Of a DNA stretch of 64,000 nucleotides, positions 62,012 to 64,000 are shown in pieces (within the stretch, counting starts at the first letter, position 1; each line of letters begins with the position of its first letter). Origin of the DNA: Paenibacillus pinihumi DSM 23905 = JCM 16419 (GTDB lineage: Bacteria; Bacillota; Bacilli; Paenibacillales; Paenibacillaceae); NCBI RefSeq assembly GCF_000422505.1, contig NZ_AULX01000029.1, positions 1 to 64,000 of the forward strand, read 5' to 3'. The position numbers were made by a program, and so were the translations under genes. The notes below the pieces were generated by a model. The model was not told where the DNA came from. It did not search any database and saw nothing but the letters and a program-made list of their open reading frames with translations.

Positions 62012-63598
62012 TTAGAAAGAGTTTTTCTGCGCCCATTTCTCAACTACTTGATCTAATATATCTCTTTGAGTTAGACTTCTTGAATTATAGTATGGATTTC
62101 GTTCATCCCTTGGTAAGCAACTAATTGCTACTAAAAATGCTCTCTTAACCCAAGGATCAGAAATAATACTAAATTTGTTTTCTCTAAAATATCTATAATT
62201 TTTTGATCTGCCTAAATTCAAAATCAGCTCTCTCACTGTGAAATTATCATCATACTTCTTTATTAACTCTGAAAAATATTGTTTATTGTTCCATTCATCA
62301 TTATTAGAAAATAGATGCAATAGCCATGATCTATTAAATTCTAACTCACTCATAAAACTACTCTGAAGTAAGCTTATCACTTTACTTCCTATTTCGTGCT
62401 TTTGTTCTTCACTATAAGATCTAACTAGTTCAAGATGATTAATAATAGTTTTAATAATAGGGAATAACTTCCTCATATTTTCTTCTGTCAATACTAATTC
62501 TGCTACTTCAGTATTATCAAAGCGCGCTAAATTGCCGATTAAAAATTTAGCAAAGCCTATATCAAACTCATCTTTACTGAGTTCCTCTTCTAATAATTCG
62601 AATATATTTAACTCATGGAGTTTTTCTAATTCTTCTTCTTCTAAAGAGGTAAGATCGATCTCTTCGTAGAAATCTCTACTAAATCCCAGCTTATCTAATA
62701 ATTCATAAAACTCTTCAATTATTCTATCTTTTTCTCTATCCTTATATAAATAGAGGTGCTTAGAAATAAAGCTTTCTTTCGTCAAAATTTTAGTTTTTTG
62801 TTCATTTAATTTTAAGTTTAAGATATCATACAGTTTTTGTGCCAAAAATGCTAAAGATTTATAGGCCTCATTTTCAGATTTACAGAAAAGTCGATAATCA
62901 TCCACATATCTAATAAACACAATATCATTATCAATAAGTATCTGATCAATCTCATTCAGTATAAGCTCAGCTATCGGGCGGCTAAACTGAGGACCAATTG
63001 GAAGCCCTTTATGAGTTTGGCTGATATGCATAGCCTTAATTATATTAATTAAAGTTTCAGCATGAGCGTTCTTTCCACTTGATCTTACACATTCGCGTAA
63101 ATGAGTCTCAATATTATGTAGATATATACTTGGATAAAAGTCCGTAATATCTGTCATCACCACATAAGAATATTCTTCTGATTCCAACAAATCTCTTGTC
63201 TTATCCTCAAATTTCTTCCAATTATATTCCGAATCAAACAGGGCTCCCTCACTTTCAGGATTTAACCTGAATGAAAAAACAACATCATTCGCAGCCGGTA
63301 TTCTTTTGTTCTCGATTTCTTTGTATATTTCATAAATCAATGCACTATACACAATTGAATCTAATGGGTCTAATTGAGTACATATTCTAAAGCCGACACT
63401 GCTCTTCGGCGTAATAGTAGTTCTATATGGCCTAACTCCATTAGAGTAAACATCAATTGTTAATAGATAGCTTCTCACATCATCCCAATTTTCATTAATT
63501 GCTTCAAATTCAAAAGGTTTTGGAAAAACATAGGAATCGCTATATTTATTAATATGATTCAAAGACCAATTGAGGGACTCTTCTTTTAGTTTCAGCAT
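62012..63598 (-). CDS. Reverse transcriptase, UG/Abi-like (probable defence RT)
   Basis: The ATG at 63598 follows AGGAGGTC (528 aa). RT palm motifs: RPYRTTITPKSSVGFRICTQ (fingers, about 56-75), motif A VVMTDITDFYPSI with Asp150, motif B KGLPIGPQFSRPIAELILNE, and the catalytic box YVDD at 231-234. After the thumb (about residue 275) comes a 250-residue helical C-terminal region, EEEELEKLHELNIFELLEEE and on, as in the RT-plus-helical-repeat layout of unknown-group (UG) and Abi enzymes such as AbiK/AbiA. It has no group II intron maturase X domain, no endonuclease and no recognised retron msr/msd. Many UG enzymes protect against phage. The subtype cannot be fixed by eye. Confidence 0.85.
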   Translation of the reverse strand: MLKLKEESLNWSLNHINKYSDSYVFPKPFEFEAINENWDDVRSYLLTIDVYSNGVRPYRTTITPKSSVGFRICTQLDPLDSIVYSALIYEIYKEIENKRIPAANDVVFSFRLNPESEGALFDSEYNWKKFEDKTRDLLESEEYSYVVMTDITDFYPSIYLHNIETHLRECVRSSGKNAHAETLINIIKAMHISQTHKGLPIGPQFSRPIAELILNEIDQILIDNDIVFIRYVDDYRLFCKSENEAYKSLAFLAQKLYDILNLKLNEQKTKILTKESFISKHLYLYKDREKDRIIEEFYELLDKLGFSRDFYEEIDLTSLEEEELEKLHELNIFELLEEELSKDEFDIGFAKFLIGNLARFDNTEVAELVLTEENMRKLFPIIKTIINHLELVRSYSEEQKHEIGSKVISLLQSSFMSELEFNRSWLLHLFSNNDEWNNKQYFSELIKKYDDNFTVRELILNLGRSKNYRYFRENKFSIISDPWVKRAFLVAISCLPRDERNPYYNSRSLTQRDILDQVVEKWAQKNSF

Positions 63599-64000
63599 TT
63601 TGAAATTTGACCTCCTAATTATTTATGGTAATTCACCTAACGTAATATTCACAAAACTCGTAAATCTAAGAAATACTATTGATTAATGAACCATTACGTA
63701 TAAATACCCTTTTTCAAGCATGCTTTTATTATACTATTAAATGGAAGAATATGACGATCACTAATCTTATACTTTTAAACAAAAAACTCCCGCCAAAACA
63801 TCAGCAGAAGCTCTTTTGAAAAATTGATTTTCGCGAACATTCCATCAATGACAGTTAAGTGTCGGTCAACAACTAGCTCTACCCAATACAAGGAAGGTGC
63901 AGCTTAATGCTCTTATCAGCGCTGTACATGCATTTAACGTCAAGGCCGCGGCGGGGTTTGATTCATCCTTGCAGCCCGCCTCCTTCCATACTTTCCGCCG
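63599..64000. other. Non-coding leader of the reverse transcriptase and window end
   Basis: On the minus strand TATAAT (63733-63728) is a possible -10. The leader that follows can form a long-range stem, ACGTAAT..TTCA (63699-63687) with TGAA..ATTACGT (63651-63640), before the ribosome site. From about 63880 the base composition turns GC-rich, which may mark the island border. A plus-strand ATG at 63907 with AAGGAAGG opens a frame cut by the window edge, not recognised. Confidence 0.35.

Noticed and set aside
62012-63598. Retron or group II intron
   Set aside because: No maturase or endonuclease domain and no recognisable msr/msd or intron domain V structure near the gene.
63907-64000. Plus-strand frame with AAGGAAGG at the window end
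   Set aside because: Only about 31 codons are visible before the edge, and the product is not recognised; too little to call a gene.

Overview
The window looks like chromosomal DNA of a spore-forming, Gram-positive, moderate-GC Bacillota, most likely a Paenibacillus or a close relative. This rests on strong AGGAGG-type ribosome binding sites, frequent GTG/TTG starts, lipoprotein signal peptides, a GH87-type alpha-1,3-glucanase, a collagen-like exosporium-type protein, a YesMN-type two-component system beside a CUT1 sugar ABC operon, and CcpA-, Fur- and Zur-like boxes. No rRNA, tRNA or CRISPR array was seen. The genus is an inference from gene content, not from a marker gene.

Layout. 1-1250: 3' part of an IS256-family transposase with its right end, then a 5'-truncated SDR gene. 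1254-4628: secreted GH87 glucanase with a cre site. 5192-18307: regulators and efflux pumps (ArsR/MFS, TetR/MFS), an AI-2E family membrane protein, an Eis-like acetyltransferase, benzil-reductase-like SDR, Nudix hydrolase, a PQQ-repeat lipoprotein and a MocR regulator. 18413-22701: metNIQ-type importer divergent from an LLM flavin monooxygenase. 22837-31036: seven-gene operon for peptide-type import with a CocE-like hydrolase and a HAD phosphatase. 31565-35333: collagen-like surface protein and a secreted beta-helix protein. 35912-42740: PadR, DUF4259, aldo/keto reductase, old yellow enzyme with its divergent TetR, an ABC exporter and a heme monooxygenase-like protein. 42882-54592: AraC/siderophore-binding regulator, MFS, YesMN two-component system and a sugar ABC operon with Gfo/Idh/MocA dehydrogenase and TIM-barrel epimerase. 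55112-60465: small housekeeping and accessory genes, including a zinc-starvation pair (CobW GTPase and zinc-free ribosomal protein S14). 60766-63598: AT-rich island with a UG/Abi-like reverse transcriptase and an unrecognised partner.

How genes work together. The metNIQ and peptide-import operons, 10 kb apart, share the same control module: promoter, a 20-nt conserved box exactly 27 nt after the -10, a CCGG hairpin and an overlapping intrinsic terminator. They are probably one regulon, perhaps for organosulfur compounds. Fur-like boxes precede the heme monooxygenase and the AraC/siderophore regulator. Zur-like boxes precede both CobW and S14. Sugar uptake appears to be sensed by the YesMN pair.

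Most interesting items: the twin attenuator modules, the reverse transcriptase island with long non-coding flanks, a 35-codon gene that forms a complete transcription unit, and two regulator genes whose Shine-Dalgarno sequences face AUC instead of a usual start codon.
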